A DNA stretch of 15,518 nucleotides from CAIJXO01 sp964485905 (GCA_964485905.1 CAZAJY010000014.1:1-15518), one strand, 5' to 3'; shown: positions 1-5,300, numbered from the stretch's first letter. Translations and numbers: made by a program. The notes: a model not told the origin generated them from the sequence alone.

Positions 1-2
1 CT

Positions 3-1679
3 ATTCAGCAAGGTATTTTGTATATTTTGCAAGCTAGAAATGGTAAAAGAACTGCCGCAGCGGCTGTAAAGACAGCTGTTGATATGGTGAAAGAAAAATT
101 AATTACCAAAGAGCAAGCTTTATTACGAGTAGAACCAAATTCTTTGAATCAACTTTTGCACAAACAATTAGATCCAATCGCTGTAAATAAGGCAGAAGTG
201 ATTGCTCAGGGTTTGCCGGCTTCGCCGGGCGCCGCGGTGGGAGAAATTGTCTTTACTGCTTCTGATGCTTTTGAAAAAACTAAGGCTGGAAAAGCTGTGA
301 TCTTGGTGAGAACAGAGACTTCACCAGAAGATATTGATGGTATGCATTCAGCTAAGGGAATTTTAACCGCCCGTGGTGGTATGACCTCACACGCTGCCGT
401 GGTGGCTCGTGGTATGGGTACCAGTTGTGTGGCTGGTTGTTCTGATTTAATTATTAGTGAAAAAGCTAAAACTTTAACCATTAAAAATAAAGGACTTGTC
501 TTGAAAGAGGGAGAATTTATTTCTCTGGATGGAGCAACCGGAAAGGTTTATACTGGGAAATTAGCGACTCAAGATCCAGAATTATCAGGTGACTTTGGAA
601 CCTTAATGTCTTGGGCGGATAGTTTTAGAAAAATTGGAGTGCGAACCAACGCTGATACTCCAACTGATGCTACTATGGCCAGAAAATTCGGTGCCGAAGG
701 AATTGGTCTTTGTCGAACAGAACACATGTTCTTTGAAGGTGAAAGGATTAAAGCGGTTCGCGAAATGATTTTGGCGGGTGAAGTAGAGAGCCGTAAAAAA
801 GCTTTGGCAAAACTTTTGCCATATCAGAGAGAGGACTTTGTTAGTCTATTTCATACTATGGCTGGTTATCCTGTCACCGTTAGATTCTTGGATCCACCAC
901 TTCATGAATTCTTACCAACTAAAGAAAAAGATATTCTTGAATTAGCTAAAGAAATGAAAGTGAGTGTGGAAGTTATTAAAAATAAAATTAGTGATTTACA
1001 CGAATTTAATCCCATGTTGGGTCATCGTGGTTGTCGTTTGGCCATTACCTATCCGGAAATTTATGATATGCAAACGACCGCGGTAATTGAGGCGGCGATT
1101 CTCGTTTCTAAGAAATGCCCTAAGTGCGGGAAGAAACATAATGTTGTTCCAGAGATAATGATTCCATTAGTAGCGACCACCAAAGAGTTCTCCATTTTGA
1201 AAGATAGCGTCGTAAAAATTGTGGAAGAAAAATTAAAGATGGCTAAAGTTAAAATGAATTACAAAATTGGAACTATGATTGAAGTGCCAAGAGCGGCTTT
1301 GGTTGCCGATAAGATTGTCGAAGCCGGAGCAGGATTTTTCTCCTTTGGAACTAATGATTTAACTCAAATGGGCGCTGGTTTGTCTCGTGATGATGCCGGT
1401 AAATTCTTAAAAGAATATGTAGCTCAGGGTATTTATGAATTTGATCCATTTGAAGTTTTGGACCAAGAGGGAATCGGAGAATTAATTAGAATTGCTATTA
1501 AAAAAGGCCGAGGTGTGAAAAAAGACTTGAAAGTTGGTATCTGCGGTGAGCATGGTGGGGAACCAAGAACTGTAGAATTCTGTCATCGAGAAGGTTTAAG
1601 TTATGTTTCTTGTTCGCCATTCCGTGTGCCGATCGCTCGATTGGCCGCCGCTCAAGCGGTGGTGAGAGAGAAGAAGTAA
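3..1679 (+). CDS. ppdK: Pyruvate, phosphate dikinase, C-terminal part (5' end outside window)
   Basis: PPDK interconverts pyruvate + ATP + phosphate and PEP + AMP + PPi in the cytoplasm. The frame is open from base 3 (IQQGILYILQARNGKR), which matches the end of the ATP-grasp domain, so the TTG at 18 is an internal Leu, not a start. About 558 of roughly 870-900 residues are present. The mobile phosphohistidine domain carries GGMTSHAAVVARG, with the catalytic His codon at 390-392. The PEP-binding TIM barrel follows, with EGIGLCRTEHMFF, GHRGCRLAITYPE, TMIEVPRAALVAD, FGTNDLTQMG and GICGEHGGEP; the catalytic Cys codon is at 1542-1544. The GLSRDDA signature and a four-Cys CPKCGKKH-like insert (near 1118-1140) fit PPDK better than PEP synthase or PtsI. 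No active-site residue is missing in the visible part. The stop at 1677 is followed by a large inverted repeat that may end the transcript. Confidence 0.96.
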   Translation: MQQGILYILQARNGKRTAAAAVKTAVDMVKEKLITKEQALLRVEPNSLNQLLHKQLDPIAVNKAEVIAQGLPASPGAAVGEIVFTASDAFEKTKAGKAVILVRTETSPEDIDGMHSAKGILTARGGMTSHAAVVARGMGTSCVAGCSDLIISEKAKTLTIKNKGLVLKEGEFISLDGATGKVYTGKLATQDPELSGDFGTLMSWADSFRKIGVRTNADTPTDATMARKFGAEGIGLCRTEHMFFEGERIKAVREMILAGEVESRKKALAKLLPYQREDFVSLFHTMAGYPVTVRFLDPPLHEFLPTKEKDILELAKEMKVSVEVIKNKISDLHEFNPMLGHRGCRLAITYPEIYDMQTTAVIEAAILVSKKCPKCGKKHNVVPEIMIPLVATTKEFSILKDSVVKIVEEKLKMAKVKMNYKIGTMIEVPRAALVADKIVEAGAGFFSFGTNDLTQMGAGLSRDDAGKFLKEYVAQGIYEFDPFEVLDQEGIGELIRIAIKKGRGVKKDLKVGICGEHGGEPRTVEFCHREGLSYVSCSPFRVPIARLAAAQAVVREKK

Positions 1680-1696
1680 TTTAACAACCAGAAAAC

Positions 1697-1771
1697 AAAA
1701 TTAATTAAAATTATTCGCACTTAACCCTCTCTCCGGGGGCTCCGACGCGACGAAAAATTTAAATTAATTTT
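1697..1771. repeat. Long imperfect AT-rich inverted repeat
   Basis: The arm at 1697-1718 (AAAATTAATTAAAATTATTC then GC) is nearly the reverse complement of the arm at 1747-1771. They enclose a C/G-rich loop (CCCTCTCTCCGGGGGCTCC). The structure lies 17 bases after the ppdK stop. It could act as a transcript-end or 3'-protecting hairpin. The stem is almost pure A/T except at its base near the loop, so it is not a classic rho-independent terminator. Role inferred only. Confidence 0.5.
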
Positions 1772-1789
1772 ATTTTCTTAAGAAATAAA

Positions 1790-2020
1790 ATGTCATTCAT
1801 AAAAAATTTATTATTGAAAAAAATGCTGAAGAATCAGCTGAAGGGGGTGCCGGAGGATCAGCAAAATAAAATAATTGAAGTAGTGGAAAAAAATCCAAAG
1901 CTGTTTTCTGATATCGCCGCCGAAGTAAAAGTAAAAATGGATGGGGGAATGGATCAGCAATCAGCTACCATGCAGGTAATGATGTCTCACCAGCAAGAAT
2001 TGCAGGATGTGATGAAATAA
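1790..2020 (+). CDS. Small hypothetical helical protein (76 aa)
   Basis: I do not recognise a family. The protein starts with a basic amphipathic stretch (MSFIKNLLLKKMLKNQLKG), continues with PEDQQNKIIEVVEKNPKLF, and ends in a Gln/Met-rich helix (QQSATMQVMMSHQQELQDVMK). It has no signal peptide, transmembrane segment or Cys motif, and looks all-helical and soluble. Codon use is like the neighbours. The ATG follows an A/T-rich stretch (AAGAAATAAA) with no clear Shine-Dalgarno site. It lies 110 bases after ppdK on the same strand, separated by the inverted repeat, so it may be read through from ppdK or start separately. Real-gene status is supported by normal composition, a clean start and the absence of a competing ORF. 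Confidence 0.7.
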   Translation: MSFIKNLLLKKMLKNQLKGVPEDQQNKIIEVVEKNPKLFSDIAAEVKVKMDGGMDQQSATMQVMMSHQQELQDVMK

Positions 2021-2041
2021 CTATATTAAATTTAAAAAATC

Positions 2042-2184
2042 TGCTAGAATCGCAGGATGGAACTAAAAATCGGCATGGTCCGTACACAACCCAACTTTTT
2101 GGGATAGGGGATCATACTAAATCTATTCCGTTTGAGTTTAAGATAAGAATACCCTTGCCAAATAAGCTGTTTGGAAATAAGTAG
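2042..2184 (+). pseudogene. Short leaderless-type ORF, apparently frameshifted
   Basis: An extended -10 box, TGCTAGAAT (2042-2050), sits 6 bases before ATG 2057. The ORF reads MELKIGMVRTQPNFLG and stops at 2105 (TAG). In the -1 frame, reading continues from the T-run at 2096-2100 as GIGDHTKSIPFEFKIR, then IPLPNKLFGNK, to a stop at 2182. Joined, this makes a protein-like sequence of about 42 residues. I read it as a small gene with a one-base loss or a decayed gene start. A genuine 16-residue ORF, or chance, remains possible. Family not recognised. Confidence 0.35.
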
Positions 2185-2237
2185 AAAAAAGAAAAAGCCC
2201 ACTCGTAAGCGGAACTTTTTCCCGCCCACTTGAGTGG
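2185..2237 (-). terminator. Rho-independent terminator of the 76-aa minus-strand gene
   Basis: On the minus strand CCACTC (2232-2237) pairs with GAGTGG (2199-2204). An inner GCGG/CCGC pairing lies within, and a T-rich tail follows (GCTTTTTCTTTTTT, down to 2185). It lies about 20 bases past the stop of the gene ending at 2259. Confidence 0.65.
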
Positions 2238-2258
2238 ACTTATATTTAGTCTGAGGAT

Positions 2259-2489
2259 CTACCAGAACCTCTTCATGCGCGTACGCGTGGGTGGTTCAGG
2301 ATAATCCATGGTGACGTGGCTTTCATGTGACCAATGCACCTTGCCATCAGGTGTCTTGACGCCAACGATATGCTTGAAGCTATCTGCGTCGGCCAGAACA
2401 CCCTTAGTTACCTTACCCTCGAAGCAGATCTTCACCGATACCCCTTCACTCTGGTAGTTTCCAGAGGTGGGCAAATATATGCTTTTCAT
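2259..2489 (-). CDS. Small hypothetical beta-rich protein (76 aa)
   Basis: Family not recognised. The sequence alternates beta-strand-like segments (GVSVKICFEGKVTKGVL, FKHIVGVKTPDGKVHW) and ends in a Pro/Arg-rich tail (PEPPTRTRMKRFW). This suggests a small SH3/OB-like barrel, but that is inference from pattern only. It has no Cys pair, signal peptide or membrane segment. The start is decided by two purine-rich boxes, AAGGAG (2499-2504) and AGGGAG just before ATG. Gene signals are complete: a near-consensus promoter, a 64-nt leader with a small hairpin, the Shine-Dalgarno site and a terminator, so it is a stand-alone unit. Its G+C content is visibly higher than its flanks, a trait shared with the gene at 10382-11323, which hints at a common origin or common high expression. 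Confidence 0.75.
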   Translation of the reverse strand: MKSIYLPTSGNYQSEGVSVKICFEGKVTKGVLADADSFKHIVGVKTPDGKVHWSHESHVTMDYPEPPTRTRMKRFW

Positions 2490-2506
2490 CTCCCTTTGCT
2501 CCTTTC

Positions 2507-2521
2507 GACGCGTAATGCGTC
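2507..2521 (-). promoter_or_regulatory. Leader hairpin just before the Shine-Dalgarno site
   Basis: On the minus strand GACGC-attac-GCGTC forms a 5-bp hairpin directly followed by GAAAGGAG. It lies in the leader of the 2259-2489 gene. It could influence ribosome access, but is short enough to be incidental. Confidence 0.35.
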
Positions 2522-2560
2522 TATTGCTACAGGTTTCTGATAATGTTCAATTTAATTGTA

Positions 2561-2589
2561 AGTATAGCACCTTTCATCTTTTTTGTCAA
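2561..2589 (-). promoter_or_regulatory. Strong sigma-70 type promoter
   Basis: On the minus strand TTGACA (2584-2589) is followed by a 17-bp spacer and TGC-TATACT (-10 at 2561-2566, with an extended TG). The predicted start is near 2554, giving a leader of about 64 nt to ATG 2489. All elements are at or near consensus. Confidence 0.85.
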
Positions 2590-2695
2590 GCACGAAAAGG
2601 GAAGGGGGGTGGGGTGTTAAATTCTAATTATCCATATCATAAATAAAGGTGCTCCGGTGTCGACGGAATTTTTGGAGGCTTTGGGTTATTCTTTA

Positions 2696-3394
2696 CTATG
2701 CTGTTATTTGAAAATTCTGGCCAGTAATACATTTAGCTTCATCTGAGGCAAGGAATAAAGCCTTTTCAGCCACCTTCTCAGGTTCAACCAGTCTACCTTG
2801 AGCTTCTACTTCCTCTTTTGGAGCTTTCAACCAATAACCAGCCTTGACGGCACTTGGTGAGATAGCGTTAGCCCTACCGAAAGGTGCTAGGAGTTTGACA
2901 TAGGCCTGAGTGATATTTACTACCCCTGCTTTTGAAGCACTGTATGACAAAGAATCAGGTTGGCCGTCCGTGGAATATCGGGAAGCAATATTTATCATCA
3001 CTCCACTTTTTTGCTTTTGAAATATCTCAATTACATATTTAGAAACATTCATTACTGAAACTAGATTTTGCTGTAATGACTTTACCCAAATATCAGATGA
3101 GCCATTCCATTCATCACCATCAATATATCGTCCAGCGTTATTTACTAACACATCTATTTTCCCGAATTTTTTAATAGTTTCGTCTACCACCTTTTTCGCC
3201 TCAATCTCGTTAATTAAATCAGCTCGAATAGCTATGGCTTTTTGGCCAAGGCTTTCTATCTTTTTTACTACTTCATCAGCTCCAACCTTATTACTTTTAT
3301 ATGTAATGGCCACATTTGAACCATTTTTGGCAAACAATAAAGCCGTTGCTTTGCCAATTCCACTAGAACCCCCTGTTACTAGAATTGTTTTCAT
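2696..3394 (-). CDS. Short-chain dehydrogenase/reductase (FabG-like, 232 aa)
   Basis: This is a classical SDR, an NAD(P)(H)-dependent oxidoreductase of the cytosol. The N-terminal Rossmann cofactor motif TGGSSGIG is at residues 7-14 and NNAG at 85-88. The catalytic set is Ser138 (INIAS), Tyr151 and Lys155 (YSASK). The length is slightly below the usual 245-250. The C-terminal region keeps the end of the fold (EKALFLASDEAKCITGQNFQITA). The sequence resembles 3-oxoacyl-ACP reductase, but many sugar or alcohol SDRs share these motifs, so the substrate is unknown. The gene starts 3 bases after the stop of the DUF3850 gene and is the last of a three-gene minus-strand operon. It has no Shine-Dalgarno site, and translation probably depends on coupling. 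Confidence 0.92.
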   Translation of the reverse strand: MKTILVTGGSSGIGKATALLFAKNGSNVAITYKSNKVGADEVVKKIESLGQKAIAIRADLINEIEAKKVVDETIKKFGKIDVLVNNAGRYIDGDEWNGSSDIWVKSLQQNLVSVMNVSKYVIEIFQKQKSGVMINIASRYSTDGQPDSLSYSASKAGVVNITQAYVKLLAPFGRANAISPSAVKAGYWLKAPKEEVEAQGRLVEPEKVAEKALFLASDEAKCITGQNFQITA

Positions 3395-3397
3395 ATT

Positions 3398-3670
3398 TTA
3401 ATCTTTTAATGAAATAACTTGAATCCCTTTACTTTCTATATCTTCTTTAGGCCAAAACTGAGTTAAGTCATCAATCTTCCACCTACCAACATAACCGACT
3501 TTCTTTTCTAATACTCTACCTGTGTAATCTTTTGTCTTTGGATTCCATTCTTTCAATACGAGAATATCTCCCTCGTCTATACTAAAATCATTTAGGCGAA
3601 GCTCAAATGTCTTCTTTCCACCAAGAATCTCCTGAAAATATTCTGGCCAGACTTTTTTCTCAATTTTCAT
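3398..3670 (-). CDS. DUF3850 / ASCH-like small protein (90 aa)
   Basis: The pattern WPEYFQEILGGKKTFELR, then GDILVLKEWNP, YTGR and VGYV matches DUF3850, a PUA/ASCH-like beta-barrel fold predicted to bind RNA or nucleotides. The family is usually 75-100 aa, so this copy is full length. No enzymatic role is established as far as I know. The start ATG at 3668-3670 lies 2 bases after the stop of the GNAT gene, and its own stop is 3 bases before the SDR start, so it is the middle gene of a tightly packed operon. It has no separate promoter or Shine-Dalgarno site. Family assignment is from pattern recognition; function remains open. Confidence 0.82.
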   Translation of the reverse strand: MKIEKKVWPEYFQEILGGKKTFELRLNDFSIDEGDILVLKEWNPKTKDYTGRVLEKKVGYVGRWKIDDLTQFWPKEDIESKGIQVISLKD

Positions 3671-3672
3671 AT

Positions 3673-4227
3673 TTAATTTTGAGGATATATTCTATATTCT
3701 AACAGGTGTAATTTCTGTCCAAGACCATTCGTATCATCATATTCTCTTTCAATCTTTCCACCCATAGATTCAGGTATTCTCCGACTAGCAATATTTTCTT
3801 CGGCAACGGGATAAATTATATATTCATAATCAAGGTTTTTATCAGCCCATTTTTTTAGAGCTTGCATAGCCTCTTTACCATAACCGTGTCCGTGTGCTGA
3901 CAATTTAATCCAGATGCCTAGCTCTGGTGTCTTACTATCAATATGGTGTAGACCGCCACAGCCGACAAATTCTTCAGTAGTTTTATCAATAATGACTATT
4001 TGAAAATTTGTTCCCGCCGAGTTTGACTTCATTGATGATTCAATAAAATCTATTACCTCCTGAAGATTCTCGGAGGGTTTAGGTTTCATATAAATAGTTA
4101 TCTCTGGGGTAAATTCCTTAAAAATATCCTCCTTATAATCAAGGCTGATAGTCTTAAGTAATAAATGCTCAGTTTCTATACTTTCAGGTATCGGTTGTGA
4201 TTCATTTTTATTTTGCTCTTTATTCAT
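3673..4227 (-). CDS. GNAT-family acetyltransferase, RimJ/RimL-like (184 aa)
   Basis: GNAT enzymes transfer an acetyl group from acetyl-CoA to an amine; RimJ/RimL-like members often modify protein N-termini or small molecules. The N-terminal ETEHLLLKTISL is the usual first strand. ELGIWIKLSAHGHGYGKEA is motif A with the CoA pyrophosphate loop (G-H-G-Y-G). NIASRRIPESMGGKIERE is the typical helix and strand before the end. I chose ATG 4225-4227 (MNKEQNKNES) rather than an upstream in-frame ATG at 4299. That upstream ATG lies inside the neighbouring RNA terminator region, and an extended -10 box places the transcription start on 4227, implying a leaderless mRNA. It is the first gene of the GNAT-DUF3850-SDR operon. 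Substrate unknown. Confidence 0.9.
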   Translation of the reverse strand: MNKEQNKNESQPIPESIETEHLLLKTISLDYKEDIFKEFTPEITIYMKPKPSENLQEVIDFIESSMKSNSAGTNFQIVIIDKTTEEFVGCGGLHHIDSKTPELGIWIKLSAHGHGYGKEAMQALKKWADKNLDYEYIIYPVAEENIASRRIPESMGGKIEREYDDTNGLGQKLHLLEYRIYPQN

Positions 4228-4233
4228 CCTACA

Positions 4234-4242
4234 AATATAGCA
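4234..4242 (-). promoter_or_regulatory. Extended -10 promoter of the GNAT operon (leaderless)
   Basis: On the minus strand TGCTATATT, with the -10 hexamer at 4234-4239, ends 6 bases before ATG 4227. The predicted transcription start coincides with the start codon. No good -35 box is present; that zone is the T-run of the upstream RNA terminator. Confidence 0.65.
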
Positions 4243-4251
4243 TTTTTTTCC

Positions 4252-4281
4252 AAAACAAAAAACTCCCCAGAAATGGGAAGT
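4252..4281 (-). terminator. Rho-independent terminator of the structured RNA
   Basis: On the minus strand ACTTCCC (4275-4281) pairs over 7 bp, with one G-U, with GGGGAGT (4262-4268). The loop is ATTTCT and the tail TTTTTGTTTT (down to 4252). A textbook intrinsic terminator. Confidence 0.88.
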
Positions 4282-4535
4282 TCTTTGTGGGAGTAGCAAA
4301 TTACTTTGAGAGAAGACTGGATTTCGTCGCCGGTCTTATTTCTCGTTCATTTCCCAGCCCTCAGTTTGCAACTGTTATGCTCGGCTGAACTCTTGGTGTG
4401 TCCGTAAACCAGTTATCGCTTTTTACCGCTCCCTCTGTCCTTGCGGACAAATCCACCGCACAATGGCGGATGACGAGTCTTAATTCACGATCCCTGTTTT
4501 CAATATAATTGAAAAACCCCAACTCTCACTACTCC
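4257..4535 (-). ncRNA. Structured non-coding RNA of about 280 nt, family unassigned
   Basis: The region has no ORF on either strand but has a promoter and an intrinsic terminator in the right places. Its ends pair: GGAGUAG (4529-4535) with CUACUCC (4290-4296), then UGAGAG (4523-4528) with CUCUCA (4307-4312). AAGAC-UCGUC (4472-4481) can pair with GACGA (4324-4328) and GUCUU (4313-4317), with a 6-nt bulge, stacked directly on the previous helix. Internal hairpins are UUUUCAAU/AUUGAAAA (4497-4515), AUCCGCC/GGUGGAU (4451-4471), UGUCC-GCAA-GGACA (4436-4449), and a nested GUUCA, AGCC and CAGU arm (4345-4390) with matching 3' strands. I see no tmRNA 3' tRNA-like end, no RNase P core (GAGGAAAGUC...ACAGAA), no SRP core and no T-box. 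Whether it is a divergent known RNA or a new family cannot be decided by eye. Confidence 0.82.
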
Positions 4536-4541
4536 GAGGAT

Positions 4542-4571
4542 AGTATAGCATAAAACTTAACCACCCGCCAA
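4542..4571 (-). promoter_or_regulatory. Promoter of the structured RNA
   Basis: On the minus strand TTGGCG (4566-4571, four of six consensus) is followed by an 18-bp spacer and TGC-TATACT (-10 at 4542-4547). The predicted start is at or next to G4535, exactly where the terminal helix of the RNA begins. Confidence 0.75.
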
Positions 4572-4575
4572 ATTA

Positions 4576-4698
4576 TCAGAATAATTTTTTCGGGCAGGCA
4601 TCTCCATCCATTAGCACCACAACCGGTCGATCAATTGGTTTGCCGTTTAGAAGAAAACCAAGCTGGCCGGGTTTGTATTTTTTGAAGATCTCTGGAAA
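4576..4698 (-). pseudogene. 40-codon gene remnant without a start codon
   Basis: After an in-frame TAA (4699-4701), the minus strand reads 40 codons to TGA at 4576. The translation contains KYKPGQLGFLLNGKPIDRP and VVVLMDGDACPKKLF. This is strongly protein-like (Gly/Pro/hydrophobic pattern, a DACP Cys) in otherwise AT-rich intergenic DNA. There is no in-frame initiation codon near its head. Just upstream the protein-like reading moves to another frame, as expected for a frameshifted or truncated gene. Family not recognised. It ends right at the promoter of the structured RNA. Confidence 0.4.
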
Positions 4699-4729
4699 TT
4701 ATTTTATGATTTTCTTTTTGTCTAAAATT

Positions 4730-4738
4730 TGTTATTGT
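4730..4738 (+). promoter_or_regulatory. Extended -10 box of the MazF/PemK-like gene
   Basis: TG-T-TATTGT (-10 at 4733-4738) ends 7 bases before ATG 4746, placing the transcription start at about 4745. This gives an essentially leaderless mRNA. There is no clear -35 box and no Shine-Dalgarno site. Confidence 0.5.
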
Positions 4739-4745
4739 ATCATCT

Positions 4746-5159
4746 ATGGAAATTACGAAAGAAATAATTGAAAAGTTTAAGAAATGGATTAAATTGAAAA
4801 TTAGAATATATTGTTCTGAACCGAAAGATAGATATTTTTATGATCGGGAAATTTGGTGGGCAAGTTTAGGAGCAAATATAGGCTTTGAACAAGATGGCAA
4901 GAATGATAATTTTGAACGGCCAGTTTTAGTTCTGAAAAAATTTAATAAAGATGTTCTTTGGATTTTACCTCTAACGAGTAAAGATAAAAATACCAAAAAT
5001 AAAAAGTATTACTTTCAGACAAAAGACAAAGAAGAAGTCTCTTTTATAATTTTATCTCAACTTAGGTTAATAAGTAGTAAAAGATTATTACGACACTTGA
5101 GAACTTTACCAGAAGAAGAGTTTAACGAAGTAAGAAAGCGAGTAAAAGAATTTATATAA
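4746..5159 (+). CDS. MazF/PemK-family toxin-like protein (137 aa), no antitoxin gene visible
   Basis: MazF/PemK proteins are sequence-specific mRNA endoribonucleases, normally held inactive by a cognate antitoxin. The core starts at residue 34 with REIWWASLGANIGFEQDGK, then FERPVLVLKKFN, LWILPLTSKDK, and the C-terminal SQLRLISSKRLLRHLRTLP typical of the family. A charged N-terminal extension of about 33 residues (MEITKEIIEKFKKWIKLK...) precedes the fold. The usual partner is a short DNA-binding antitoxin directly upstream. Here the upstream DNA holds only a gene remnant on the other strand, and no ORF follows before ychF. So it is either an orphan, controlled in trans, or the N-terminal helix has taken a regulatory role (inference). 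Leaderless-type start; AT-rich like its neighbours. Confidence 0.85.
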   Translation: MEITKEIIEKFKKWIKLKIRIYCSEPKDRYFYDREIWWASLGANIGFEQDGKNDNFERPVLVLKKFNKDVLWILPLTSKDKNTKNKKYYFQTKDKEEVSFIILSQLRLISSKRLLRHLRTLPEEEFNEVRKRVKEFI

Positions 5160-5211
5160 AAACGAACACCGCCCTTGCGGACGGTGTTCTCGGAGCCTTT
5201 CGGCCATTTGT
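5157..5211 (-). ncRNA. Tiny RNA (about 55 nt) of two GNRA-capped hairpins ending in a terminator
   Basis: A good promoter at 5218-5245 predicts a minus-strand start at about 5211. Two hairpins follow at once. GGCC-GAAA-GGCU (5194-5205) is the first. The second is an 11-bp hairpin with GAACACCG/CGGUGUUC arms (5164-5171 and 5182-5189), inner CC/GG and a GCAA tetraloop. UUUUU then AUAUAAA ends it. The whole transcript would be about 55 nt. It lies tail-to-tail with the MazF-like gene, overlapping the end of its stop codon region, so the large hairpin may also help end that mRNA. Alternatively it is only a terminator with a fortuitous promoter. Confidence 0.55.
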
Positions 5212-5217
5212 AAGTTA

Positions 5218-5245
5218 AGTATAGCAAATTCATCGTAAGTGTCAA
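5218..5245 (-). promoter_or_regulatory. Promoter for the tiny RNA
   Basis: On the minus strand TTGACA (5240-5245), a 16-bp spacer and TGC-TATACT (-10 at 5218-5223). The same TGCTATACT box is seen at 2561-2569 and 4542-4550. No ORF with a plausible product follows on this strand. Confidence 0.72.
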
Positions 5246-5267
5246 GGGTTATCAATGAGTTAAAATA

Positions 5268-5276
5268 TGTTATAAA
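5268..5276 (+). promoter_or_regulatory. Extended -10 box of ychF
   Basis: TG-T-TATAAA (-10 at 5271-5276) predicts a start near 5283, about 18 nt before ATG 5301. The -35 region is poor. It is divergent from the tiny-RNA promoter 25 bases away. Confidence 0.5.
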
Positions 5277-5300
5277 TAAAGGGTAATTCAAATTAAAAAG

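Noticed and set aside
2599..2617. G-rich run as a possible G-quadruplex
   Set aside because: The runs are GGG, GGGGGG and GGGG with only two loops; a stable four-run quadruplex would need a zero-length loop.
2621..2695. Protein-like plus-strand reading (INKGAPVSTEFLEALGYS)
   Set aside because: Short, no start codon, and it runs into the SDR gene antisense; may be a fossil but support is too thin.
4228..4299. Longer start of the GNAT protein at 4299
   Set aside because: The extra 24 residues would be coded by the RNA terminator and T-run; family homology and the extended -10 box favour 4227.
4257..4535. Identification of the structured RNA as tmRNA, RNase P RNA, SRP RNA, 6S or T-box
   Set aside because: No tRNA-like CCA end or T-loop, no GAGGAAAGUC/ACAGAA core, no SRP apical motif, no 6S-like single long bubble stem and no T-box sequence. 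Left unassigned.
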